Source: Flavobacteriaceae bacterium PS02338 (GTDB taxonomy: Bacteria; Bacteroidota; Bacteroidia; Sphingobacteriales; Sphingobacteriaceae). Taken from it: a DNA stretch of 64,000 nucleotides. Of this stretch, positions 27,633-35,833 are shown one piece after another. The stretch lies in NCBI GenBank assembly GCA_029959615.1, contig JASCOD010000004.1, positions 310,001-374,000 of the forward strand, given 5' to 3'. A program made the translations under genes and the position numbers. The notes beneath the pieces are model-generated. The model searched no databases, was not told the origin of the DNA, and worked only from the letters and a program-made list of their open reading frames with translations. Within the stretch, counting starts at the first letter, position 1. Each line of letters opens with the position of its first letter.

Positions 27633-29135
27633 TTAGTTTTTAGTTTGTTTGAATTGATTGATGGTTAGGGTAGAGCTTTGGTTGCTGAAGTTGGTTCTGA
27701 TATAATTGATGATAGCGGTAGCCTCTTCGTCTTTTAAAAAGCTGAATGCTGGCATTGGTGCTTCGTATTTTACATCGCCTATGGTTTTATCTTTCAGTCC
27801 ATTTGAAATGATTTGTGATAAAGCTTTCAGGTCGCCATTTACCGTAGCTGATTTTGCTAGAGGAGGGAAGGTGCCTGCTACACCTTTTCCATCTGCTTTA
27901 TGGCATGATGCGCAATAGGACTCGTAAAGATTTTTGCCAGATACTTCAACTATTGATGTGGAAGTGGTTTTTATTGCTCTGAATATTTTTCCTTCAGTTT
28001 TATCTGTTAAGCTCAGCTTATAGATCCTGTCGTCTTCTGGCTTTGGAAAACCTTTTTGCGGATTCCAATCTCTATTGCTAGAGCAGAAGTAAACATCGCC
28101 ATTCGGTAAAACAAGTACGGAGCGTAATCTTCCCAACTGATCCTTAAATAAAGTGTATTCGTCAATAATGGTTTTTCCGTCTTCGGAAAGTTTTAGGATA
28201 CGAAGAGATTGACTTTTTAATGTAGTTAGGATAAGGCTTTTTCTCCACTCAGGAATTTTGGTGTTGCCATAATAGGCAATGCCTGCCGGTGCAATTACTG
28301 GTGTCCACGATTGAATGGGTAGCGTAAAAGATATTGCTTTTGTGCTGTCTGTTTCTTTTTTTATAGGGTTCTTGCCTTCAATTAGAGGCCATCCATAATT
28401 GTGAAGGGGTTGGATTAGGTTGATTTCATCCTCTACAGCATCGCCATGTTCGGAAGTGTAAATGAGGTTGTTTTCCCCTAGGGTAAGTCCCTGCATGTTG
28501 CGAAATCCCCAAGCATACACATAGCTGTTTGGAATGGGGTTGTCGTTTGGGATGCTCCCGTCTATATTTATTCGAAGGATTTTGCCGTTTAGTTTAGTGA
28601 TGTCTTGGGCATTGGCATCTACTGCAGCATCGCCAGTTGCCCAATATATTTTTTTGTCGTTTCCAATAATTATTCTCGAACCATTGTGGCCAGTGTTGCC
28701 AGGTATTTGCAGAAGTAGTTTTGGATTTGCTAAAACTCCATCCTTATATATATATCTATACAAGTTGGAAAAAATCTTGTCGCCTGTTTTGGAAGTGTAT
28801 GATAAAAATAGGTAGTGTTCGCTTTGTAGGGGTTGGTATAAAGCCATGCCTAATAAGCCTGTTGTACGTTGTTGGAAAACATTAGGTATGGTTTTTATTA
28901 GCTGAACACTATTGTCACTTAAGTCTATCTTTTTGATGTTGCCTTTTATTTCAGAAAATATAAGGTAGTTGTTGGCCTTGTCGTATTGTAAATCCCAAGG
29001 TACGTCTACGCTGTCCGCTATTGTGGATAGGGTTAAATAAGAATTGTCTAGAGCTACTGTGCCTATAATAGTCTCTTTCTTTTGCTTGCATGAAGATGCA
29101 AGTAGTATGGTAAATATAATAAGGAGATACCTCAT
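27633..29135 (-). CDS. PQQ-type sugar (glucose/sorbosone) dehydrogenase lipoprotein with C-terminal cytochrome c
   Basis: A 500-residue protein starting at the ATG at 29135. This start gives a lipoprotein signal MRYLLIIFTILLASSC with the lipid-modified Cys at residue 16. An upstream ATG at 29204 would spoil the signal. Residues about 30-380 form a six-bladed GSDH-type propeller with NTGHNGSRI, WGFRNMQGL and SEHGDAVEDEINL, the regions that bind PQQ and calcium in the family. The last 90 residues are a c-type cytochrome with CASCH and a likely Met ligand in APMPAF. It should oxidise an aldose to a lactone at the cell envelope and pass electrons to the fused haem. No PQQ biosynthesis genes are in this window. 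It is the first gene of the leftward operon. Confidence 0.87.
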   Translation of the reverse strand: MRYLLIIFTILLASSCKQKKETIIGTVALDNSYLTLSTIADSVDVPWDLQYDKANNYLIFSEIKGNIKKIDLSDNSVQLIKTIPNVFQQRTTGLLGMALYQPLQSEHYLFLSYTSKTGDKIFSNLYRYIYKDGVLANPKLLLQIPGNTGHNGSRIIIGNDKKIYWATGDAAVDANAQDITKLNGKILRINIDGSIPNDNPIPNSYVYAWGFRNMQGLTLGENNLIYTSEHGDAVEDEINLIQPLHNYGWPLIEGKNPIKKETDSTKAISFTLPIQSWTPVIAPAGIAYYGNTKIPEWRKSLILTTLKSQSLRILKLSEDGKTIIDEYTLFKDQLGRLRSVLVLPNGDVYFCSSNRDWNPQKGFPKPEDDRIYKLSLTDKTEGKIFRAIKTTSTSIVEVSGKNLYESYCASCHKADGKGVAGTFPPLAKSATVNGDLKALSQIISNGLKDKTIGDVKYEAPMPAFSFLKDEEATAIINYIRTNFSNQSSTLTINQFKQTKN

Positions 29136-29218
29136 TGGTCGGTTTTGGCTTTGGTTGTATTTGTTTTGTTGATTAAAGTTAATTACAATAAATAATATAT
29201 ACAAAAAAACATTAAAAA

Positions 29219-29226
29219 TGTATACA
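29219..29226. promoter_or_regulatory. Candidate GntR operator (TGTATACA), leftward operon
   Basis: Perfect palindrome TGTATACA, 84 bases upstream of the PQQ-type dehydrogenase start. A weaker ATATATACA-like copy lies at about 29195-29202. The GTATAC core is the core of ExuR/UxuR-type GntR sites in enterobacteria. Confidence 0.6.
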
Positions 29227-29324
29227 AATTTTATATTGTTTTTGTTTTTTTTTGTGTTAAAAATTTTGTTTTATCAAAAATCATTTCTAATTTCATCTAA
29301 AAGTATTCAATTAGTGTATTATAA

Positions 29325-29332
29325 TGTATACA
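29325..29332. promoter_or_regulatory. Candidate GntR operator (TGTATACA), susC promoter
   Basis: Perfect palindrome TGTATACA in the context TAATGTATACAATT, 44 bases before the susC-like start codon. Together with the copy at 29219 it places one site near each divergent promoter. Confidence 0.62.
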
Positions 29333-29375
29333 ATTTTATACTAATAACCTAACGAACTATATAACCTTAAGTGCT

Positions 29376-32300
29376 ATGAAGTGTAAATTTCTGAAAGCGA
29401 AAGGAATACTGAGGTCTCGGTATCTTTTATTGCTTTGCGCCATCCATCCTGGTATCAGCCACGCCGGGAATACTGATGGTGCCAACTTTAATGAAGCTGG
29501 CAGTCTTGCGTTTAAAGATGCAACGATTGTAACTCCAAAAAATTTATTCCAAAGAATTGTCGTCGGCTATGTTAAAGATGATCAAGGTGCGCCTTTGCCA
29601 GGTGTGGAAGTGCGTAACTTAAAAACCCAAGAGGTTACGGTAACTAATGGCGAAGGTAGATTTCAGATTAAGGCATCCGAAACCGATAGGATCCAATTTA
29701 GACTAATTGGTTTTGCGCCAATAGAGTTGGCTCCAAGAGATGCGGCTTCAGTGGTAATGAAAACCGAGTTGAGTGAATTGAATGAAGTTGTGGTAGTTGG
29801 TTATGGTTCTCAGAAAAAATCTGATATTTTGGGAGCCGTTACATCTGTAAAATTTGATCAAACGGTTTCTAGTAGAGGTTTGTCAAATACGTCATCGGCA
29901 TTACAGGGGCTTGTTCCGGGTTTGGCGGTGAACCAAAATTCGGGTATGGCAGGTAATAATGCTACAGAATTAATGATTAGAGGTTTAGGTACTGTAAATA
30001 GTGCTGTGCCATTAATTGTAGTTGATGGTATGCCTGATGTAAGCTTTAACCGTATTAACGTTAACGATATTGAAAGTGTAACAGTACTTAAAGATGCGGC
30101 TTCTTCTGCTATCTATGGATCTAGGGCAGCAAACGGGGTAGTGTTGATTACTACAAAAAGCGGAAAGAGAAATACAAAACCTACCATTTCTTTTAGTAGT
30201 AATCTTTCGGTAGTTGCACCAACGGCTAATGTGGAATTTGAAAACAACTATGCTAAAGCTTTAACGGCAATGCAAGTGGCACAATCGGTTAATACGCTTC
30301 CAAGCGTTTTAACATTTAAAAATGGGACTATAGACGAGTGGTTGGCTAAAAGTATGATAGATCCTAAAAGATATCCAAACACAGATTGGTGGGATGTGAT
30401 ATTGAGAAATGGACAATCGCAGAATCACAACATTTCTGTAAACGGAGGTGGAGAAACTAATAATTACTATTTGTCTTTTGGAGTTTTAGATGAAAAAGGT
30501 ATTCAAATAGAAAATGATTTTAAAAGGTATAATGCTGCATTTAATTTCGATACTAAAATTACTAAAACAATAAGCTCTGGTGTTAAATTTTCTGGAAACT
30601 GGTCTGACTTTAAGTATAATTATTCTGAAGGTATGACCGCCAACGGGTCTAGTGGATTGGATCTTTTTTCAGCACCATCAGGTATTTTACCTTACGATCC
30701 GGTAACAGGTTATTATGGTGGTGCTATGGCTTATAATGAAAGTACGCAAGCATCTAACATGTATGCCGATTATATGGTGAGAAACAGAAATAATATGAGC
30801 CAAAAGCAAGCCTATTTAAATGGTTACTTAGATTGGGAACCTATAAAAGGTTTGGTGGCACATGTAGATTATGGCTTAAATTATAACAATAGATTTGATT
30901 GGCGAGCCGATCTTCCTACCAAAGATTATAATTTTCAGAGAGATGCTGTTGGGCAAAGGGTTTATGTTGGTGCAAACGAGCCTATTTATAATACCGATAG
31001 AGAGGGTATAAAAACACAGCTTACTGCTAGGTTAAACTATAATGTAACTATTGCTAAGTCGCATAATTTAACGGCTATGGCGGCTTACAGCGAGGAGTAT
31101 TGGAAAGATAGGTCTTTGTCTGGAAGTAGAGAAACACGTCTTAATCCATATATTTATGAATTAGATGGTGCTTTAGATGCAGTTCAAAAAGCGTCTGGTA
31201 GTTCTAGTGCAGAAGGCTTACGTTCATATGTTGGTCGTTTAAACTACGATTTTAAAGGAAAATATTTACTTGGTGGTACTTTTAGAGTAGACGGTTCTTC
31301 TAAATTTTTACCTGGCGACCAGTACGGGTTTTTTCCTTCTGCGGCTTTTGGTTGGAGATTTTCTGAAGAAACCTTTATTAGACCATTGTTAGATAAGGTT
31401 AAAATTAGCTCTGCAAAATTGAGGGTAACTTATGGTTCGTTAGGTAATAACAGCGGCGTGGGTAGGTACGAGCAACAAGAGTTGTTGACGGCTAGCCATT
31501 ACTTTTTAGATGCTTCGCCGGTAGTAGGTTTAACTAATAAAAAGTTTATCAATTATAACCTTACTTGGGAAAAAACAAATGTGTTTAATGCTGGTTTAGA
31601 TCTTGCTTTTTTAGGTAATAAACTATTGCTCGAATTAGATTATTATGAAAGATTAACCACAGGTATGAACAGACCTTCAGATTTGTCTATCCATTTGGCG
31701 GGAGCTTATACGGCGCCAAGAAGAAATATTGGTGATATGAGAAACCGTGGTTTTGAAACCAACTTAACATGGAATGATCGTAAAGGTGGTTTTCGGTATA
31801 TGGTTAACTTAAACTATTCTACCAACAGAAACAAATTGTTATCGTGGTACGAAACATTGCAACGTGGTTCGGTATTTATAGATATGCCGTTTAACTACGT
31901 ATATACTTTCGAAGCTATAGGTATTGCGCAAACTTGGGAGGATGTTTATCAAGCAACTCCACAAGGAGCTTCGCCAGGTGATATTTTGATTAAAGATTTG
32001 AATGGTGACGGTAAAATTGATGCCAACGATAGGAAAGCTTATCCTAATTTTCAGTTAGGCCGTCCTACTTCAAACTTTGCTTTAAGAGCATCAGCATCGT
32101 GGAAAGGTTTTGATTTTGCCTTTATGGCTCAAGGTGCTTATGGAAGAAAAGAGTTTTGGCAAAATAGGGTGAACACGCCAACTTTGGGCGCAACTAACCA
32201 GGCTGTTACTAAAGAACAAGCCTATCAATCTTGGAATGTGGATAATAGAGATGCTGACTACCCTAGATTGTTGTTGAGTACAGCAGCAACGGCTAGCACT

Positions 32301-32552
32301 AATATTTATGCAAGTTCTTTTTGGCTGCAAGATTTGTCTTATGTAAGATTAAAGAATGTGCAGATGGGTTATTCTTTCAGAAATGGAATAATTCAAAAAT
32401 TAGGAGTAGGTAAAATAAGAGCTTATGTTTCGGCTGATAACTTATTAACTATTACAAGTTTTAAAGGTTTAGATCCTGAAAAAAACACCTACGCAAACGA
32501 TTCTTATCCGATTACAAAAACATTTGTTTTTGGACTTAATTTTGATTTTTAA
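29376..32552 (+). CDS. SusC-like TonB-dependent outer-membrane transporter
   Basis: A 1058-residue protein with a signal peptide ending near HAGN. A carboxypeptidase-regulatory-like beta-sandwich (VVGYVKDDQGAPLPGVEV) follows, then the SusC hallmark ELNEVVVVGYGSQKKSD and a plug domain with IRGLGTVNSAVPLIVVDGMPD and DAASSAIYGSRAANGVVLITTKSG. The rest is a beta-barrel ending in aromatic FGLNFDF. There is no STN domain, so it is not an anti-sigma-signalling receptor. It imports oligosaccharides together with the SusD-like lipoprotein encoded 12 bases downstream. A candidate operator lies in its promoter region. Confidence 0.96.
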   Translation: MKCKFLKAKGILRSRYLLLLCAIHPGISHAGNTDGANFNEAGSLAFKDATIVTPKNLFQRIVVGYVKDDQGAPLPGVEVRNLKTQEVTVTNGEGRFQIKASETDRIQFRLIGFAPIELAPRDAASVVMKTELSELNEVVVVGYGSQKKSDILGAVTSVKFDQTVSSRGLSNTSSALQGLVPGLAVNQNSGMAGNNATELMIRGLGTVNSAVPLIVVDGMPDVSFNRINVNDIESVTVLKDAASSAIYGSRAANGVVLITTKSGKRNTKPTISFSSNLSVVAPTANVEFENNYAKALTAMQVAQSVNTLPSVLTFKNGTIDEWLAKSMIDPKRYPNTDWWDVILRNGQSQNHNISVNGGGETNNYYLSFGVLDEKGIQIENDFKRYNAAFNFDTKITKTISSGVKFSGNWSDFKYNYSEGMTANGSSGLDLFSAPSGILPYDPVTGYYGGAMAYNESTQASNMYADYMVRNRNNMSQKQAYLNGYLDWEPIKGLVAHVDYGLNYNNRFDWRADLPTKDYNFQRDAVGQRVYVGANEPIYNTDREGIKTQLTARLNYNVTIAKSHNLTAMAAYSEEYWKDRSLSGSRETRLNPYIYELDGALDAVQKASGSSSAEGLRSYVGRLNYDFKGKYLLGGTFRVDGSSKFLPGDQYGFFPSAAFGWRFSEETFIRPLLDKVKISSAKLRVTYGSLGNNSGVGRYEQQELLTASHYFLDASPVVGLTNKKFINYNLTWEKTNVFNAGLDLAFLGNKLLLELDYYERLTTGMNRPSDLSIHLAGAYTAPRRNIGDMRNRGFETNLTWNDRKGGFRYMVNLNYSTNRNKLLSWYETLQRGSVFIDMPFNYVYTFEAIGIAQTWEDVYQATPQGASPGDILIKDLNGDGKIDANDRKAYPNFQLGRPTSNFALRASASWKGFDFAFMAQGAYGRKEFWQNRVNTPTLGATNQAVTKEQAYQSWNVDNRDADYPRLLLSTAATASTNIYASSFWLQDLSYVRLKNVQMGYSFRNGIIQKLGVGKIRAYVSADNLLTITSFKGLDPEKNTYANDSYPITKTFVFGLNFDF

Positions 32553-32564
32553 CGAAAGATAGTC

Positions 32565-34394
32565 ATGAATAAAAAAATATTATATATAGTACTTTCTTTG
32601 GTGTCAGTTTCTGCAATACTAGGCTGCCGAAAAGATTTACTAAATCAGAACCCGACCGAGGCACCAGGTGTTAACACTTTTTGGTTAAGTGAAAGCGATG
32701 CCTTAACTGCATTGATGGGTAATTATTCTGTCTTTAGACCAATTTTTGATAGAGATTACCATTTTGATGGTTACGGTGAGTTTTTAAGAGTTTGGAATGT
32801 CGGTGTAGCTCCAGTTAAGGTTGCAGCAAATACACAAAGTAATTATGGAGGTGGTGCAGAGTCTACTTATACAGCATTGTATGGCTCTATCATTAACTCT
32901 AATTACGTGATAGAAAATGTAACTAACAGATTGTTGCCAAATGCAAAGACAGAAGCCTCTAAGCAAAATTTAGAGGCTATTATAGGCGAAGCTAAATTGC
33001 TAAGAGGTATTGCTTACTTTAGGTTAATTTCTTTATGGGGCGATGTGCCTTATATCTCTAAAGCAGTTAGAGCACCAATAGAGGTTGATACTATATCTAG
33101 GCTCTCTATTGCCAAAGTAAAAGACTCTATCTATGCCGATTTTACTTATGCAGCAGAAAAATTGCCAAATAAAGGGTCTGCAATTGGTCGTGCTGGTAAA
33201 CCTGCAGCTTTAGGCTTTAGAGGTAAATTACAGTTGTTTTGGGGTTCGTGGAAAAAGCACGGTTGGCCAGAAGTAGAAGGTTTTCAACAGTCTGCAAGCG
33301 AGGCCAAAACTGCATTTGAAGGTGCTGCCGCTGATTTTAAAAGGGTGATTACTGATTTTGGTTTAAACTTATTTAGAAATGGTGCGCCAGGTGAATGGGG
33401 TGAAATGGGAAAGGCCGATGTGTTGCCAAATTATTACTACATGTTTATACCGTCAACGGGTAATCCAAATGTTGAAGGTGAAATGTTAATGGTGCTTACT
33501 CATGGTGGTGTAGCTACCAACCAAAGTGAAGAGTATATGCGTGTTTGGACTGGTCCATTGGTTGGCTTGGGTCAAAATCAAGTAGTACCAAGATATGAAA
33601 TAGCTGATAGGTATCAGTCTACTGTAACTGGTGACTTTTTGCCCAAAATGATACAAATGAATCCTTCTACCAATAGTACGGCTAGAACAACACCAAATTC
33701 ATCTGTAAATCCAGATTCGTATAAAGACAGAGATTACAGAATGAAAGCTACGCTTCTTTGGGATTACGAAAAAATAATGGGTTTGGGTACGACAGAGTTG
33801 ACCAATTATGTGCCCTTTATTTATAATACTTGGGGTGCCAACGTAGTAATAGATGGTGTAAGTTATACTACTTTTACCGATAATACCACTAACCAATCTG
33901 GCTTACAATCTAGAAAGTTCGTGCGTAATTATGGAGGTTTAAGCAGAAGTAATGGAGATTATAACTGGCCATTATTGCGCTTGGCAGATGTTTTCTTGAT
34001 GTACGCCGAAGCAACTAACGAAGTAAGTGGTCCGCAAACAGACGCTATTGCATTAGTAAACAGGGTGAGGGCGAGAGGTAAATTGCCTGCGCTAGCTGCA
34101 TCTAAAACCGCATCGCCACAGGCATTTTTTGACGCAATTGAACAAGAAAGAATTGTAGAATTGTTTGGCGAAGGACAACGATCGTTTGATTTAAGAAGAT
34201 GGAGAAAAATAGAAGAGGTATTTGGACCTCCTATGGGGCCTGGTAAATGGTTTCAAGATAGTTGGGGGATTAACAGACAGCAAGCGTTCTTTAATATGAA
34301 TGAGTTAGTTTACCAAAGATGTTATGTTTTTCAAATACCAGAATCGGAAAGATTGAGAAACAAAAATCTTACGCAAAATATACCTTGGAGATAA
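32565..34394 (+). CDS. SusD-like surface glycan-binding lipoprotein (RagB/SusD)
   Basis: A 609-residue lipoprotein with signal MNKKILYIVLSLVSVSAILGC. It shows the SusD pattern: DLLNQNPTEAPG after the Cys, an alpha-helical TPR-like core with AKLLRGIAYFRLISLWGDVPY, and a C-terminal LADVFLMYAEATNEV ... IEQERIVELFGEGQRSFDLRRW block. It caps the SusC-like barrel and captures glycan. It lies between the SusC gene and two small surface-lipoprotein genes with short spacers. Confidence 0.95.
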   Translation: MNKKILYIVLSLVSVSAILGCRKDLLNQNPTEAPGVNTFWLSESDALTALMGNYSVFRPIFDRDYHFDGYGEFLRVWNVGVAPVKVAANTQSNYGGGAESTYTALYGSIINSNYVIENVTNRLLPNAKTEASKQNLEAIIGEAKLLRGIAYFRLISLWGDVPYISKAVRAPIEVDTISRLSIAKVKDSIYADFTYAAEKLPNKGSAIGRAGKPAALGFRGKLQLFWGSWKKHGWPEVEGFQQSASEAKTAFEGAAADFKRVITDFGLNLFRNGAPGEWGEMGKADVLPNYYYMFIPSTGNPNVEGEMLMVLTHGGVATNQSEEYMRVWTGPLVGLGQNQVVPRYEIADRYQSTVTGDFLPKMIQMNPSTNSTARTTPNSSVNPDSYKDRDYRMKATLLWDYEKIMGLGTTELTNYVPFIYNTWGANVVIDGVSYTTFTDNTTNQSGLQSRKFVRNYGGLSRSNGDYNWPLLRLADVFLMYAEATNEVSGPQTDAIALVNRVRARGKLPALAASKTASPQAFFDAIEQERIVELFGEGQRSFDLRRWRKIEEVFGPPMGPGKWFQDSWGINRQQAFFNMNELVYQRCYVFQIPESERLRNKNLTQNIPWR

Positions 34395-34415
34395 CCTAAT
34401 AAATAATTTAAAAAG

Positions 34416-34814
34416 ATGAAAAGAATATTGTTCTCTCAATTGATATTGCTACTGTTTGTTGTGGTTTCTTGTAAAAAAGATTATCCAATGGATGATGATG
34501 GACTCTTGATTACCAATAGGTCGGATTGCTATGTGAGTAGTTTTCAGTTATTAGGGTCCGATTTCCAATCGGTCACAACGAAGGCGCCTGCCGTTGATAC
34601 TACAGCGCAAACTGTTAATGTGGAAGTATTGTTTGGTACAGATCTAAAAAATTTATACCCTCAGTTTACTTTGGTAGCAGATGCAGTATTAGATCCAAAA
34701 ATTATAGGAAAAGTAGATTTTTCAGACTTGTCTAAACCTAAAGAATGGACAGTGGTTTCTGGAAATAGAAAAGTTAGAAAAACCTATAAAGTAATTTTAA
34801 CTGTAAAACCATAA
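34416..34814 (+). CDS. Small lipoprotein, DUF5018-like
   Basis: A 132-residue lipoprotein with signal ILLLFVVVSC followed by KKDYPMDDDG. The mature part is one beta-rich domain with ITNRSDCYVSSFQLLG and TVNVEVLFGTDLKNLYPQFTLVADAVLDP, resembling the DUF5018-type domain found in glycan-utilisation loci. Position after susD suggests a surface glycan-binding accessory (SusE/F position), but binding is not shown. Family naming is from pattern memory and moderately certain. Confidence 0.62.
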   Translation: MKRILFSQLILLLFVVVSCKKDYPMDDDGLLITNRSDCYVSSFQLLGSDFQSVTTKAPAVDTTAQTVNVEVLFGTDLKNLYPQFTLVADAVLDPKIIGKVDFSDLSKPKEWTVVSGNRKVRKTYKVILTVKP

Positions 34815-34824
34815 GCTAAGCAAC

Positions 34825-35808
34825 ATGAAAAATATAAAATACAACATATATGTGTTGTTGTTAGCGTTTGTTTCGCTAATTACCGCATGTAAAGATGAGG
34901 AATTTCAAATTCCAACTCCATCAGATAAACTTCAGAACGATTTAATAAAGCGTACTTTAGGCCCTAGTATTGTTGGCGGTACCATAGAGTTTGCTTATGC
35001 GGCCGCTATTATTCCCGAAAAAGGAAAATTAGTATCTATGGCTGTAGAAGCAAGTATTGCCGGCGCTACGGGAACTTACTTAGATAATAAATCGTATACC
35101 ACAGCTAGTAACGGTGCTGATGTGGGCATGGCTTATGGCGATCCTTCAGTTACTTCTGGAAAAAATACCGAAGTAGTTTTTAATAAAGATGCTTCGGCAT
35201 TAACCCTGCGTTATTTCTATAAAATTCCGGAAGAAGCACGTGGCAAAACCGTAACCTTTACCTTTTCTGCAAAAGCAAGTAATGGTGAAACAATTACTTA
35301 TAAGGCGGGGCCTTACGAAATAAGAAAAATGGATATGGCTTTGGATCTGGTAGCTACCGATGCTACAACTTGTTATATCTCTATTGCTGATATGAAAGTT
35401 TATGATGCTACATTTGCTGCCGCAAATCCAGATAAAATAGATTTAATATATCTTTATAGAGCCCCTACTAACTATCTTCATTCGTTAGTTGCGCCAACAG
35501 CCGATGCCGCTTATTTACCCTCGTTTACAATGCCAGCTGCTTTAAAAAACAAAACTAAAATAGTTAAAGCATTTACTGTACGCGATCAACAATTAGCAAG
35601 AACACAGTATGCTGTTTTTGTAGATGATATAGATTTATCAACTAAAGATTTTACTGATGCACCAGATTTTGCTATTAATCTAAAAGCGGAAGCTGGGGTT
35701 TGGGTGCAAACTGCCAATGGTAAGTACAATGCTTATGTTTACGTAAATTCGGTTGTACCTGCTACAAAAAAAATGACTGTTAGTTTAAAACGATTAACCA
35801 TTAAATAA
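34825..35808 (+). CDS. Surface lipoprotein, DUF4466-like
   Basis: A 327-residue lipoprotein with signal ending LITAC and then KDEEFQIPTPSDKLQND. The segment LIKRTLGPSIVGGTIEFAYAAAI resembles the start of DUF4466 proteins, which occur in Bacteroidota glycan loci. The protein is beta-rich with no catalytic motif visible. It sits 10 bases after the DUF5018-like gene and 25 bases before the lyase gene, so it is part of the same transcript. A likely role is binding glycan at the cell surface (inference). Confidence 0.62.
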   Translation: MKNIKYNIYVLLLAFVSLITACKDEEFQIPTPSDKLQNDLIKRTLGPSIVGGTIEFAYAAAIIPEKGKLVSMAVEASIAGATGTYLDNKSYTTASNGADVGMAYGDPSVTSGKNTEVVFNKDASALTLRYFYKIPEEARGKTVTFTFSAKASNGETITYKAGPYEIRKMDMALDLVATDATTCYISIADMKVYDATFAAANPDKIDLIYLYRAPTNYLHSLVAPTADAAYLPSFTMPAALKNKTKIVKAFTVRDQQLARTQYAVFVDDIDLSTKDFTDAPDFAINLKAEAGVWVQTANGKYNAYVYVNSVVPATKKMTVSLKRLTIK

Positions 35809-35833
35809 TTATTTGCTTTTCCATTTATAAGAG

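Noticed and set aside
29376..32552. SusC-like receptor with sigma/anti-sigma signalling
   Set aside because: No STN domain and no adjacent sigma or anti-sigma gene. Regulation by the GntR protein is more likely.
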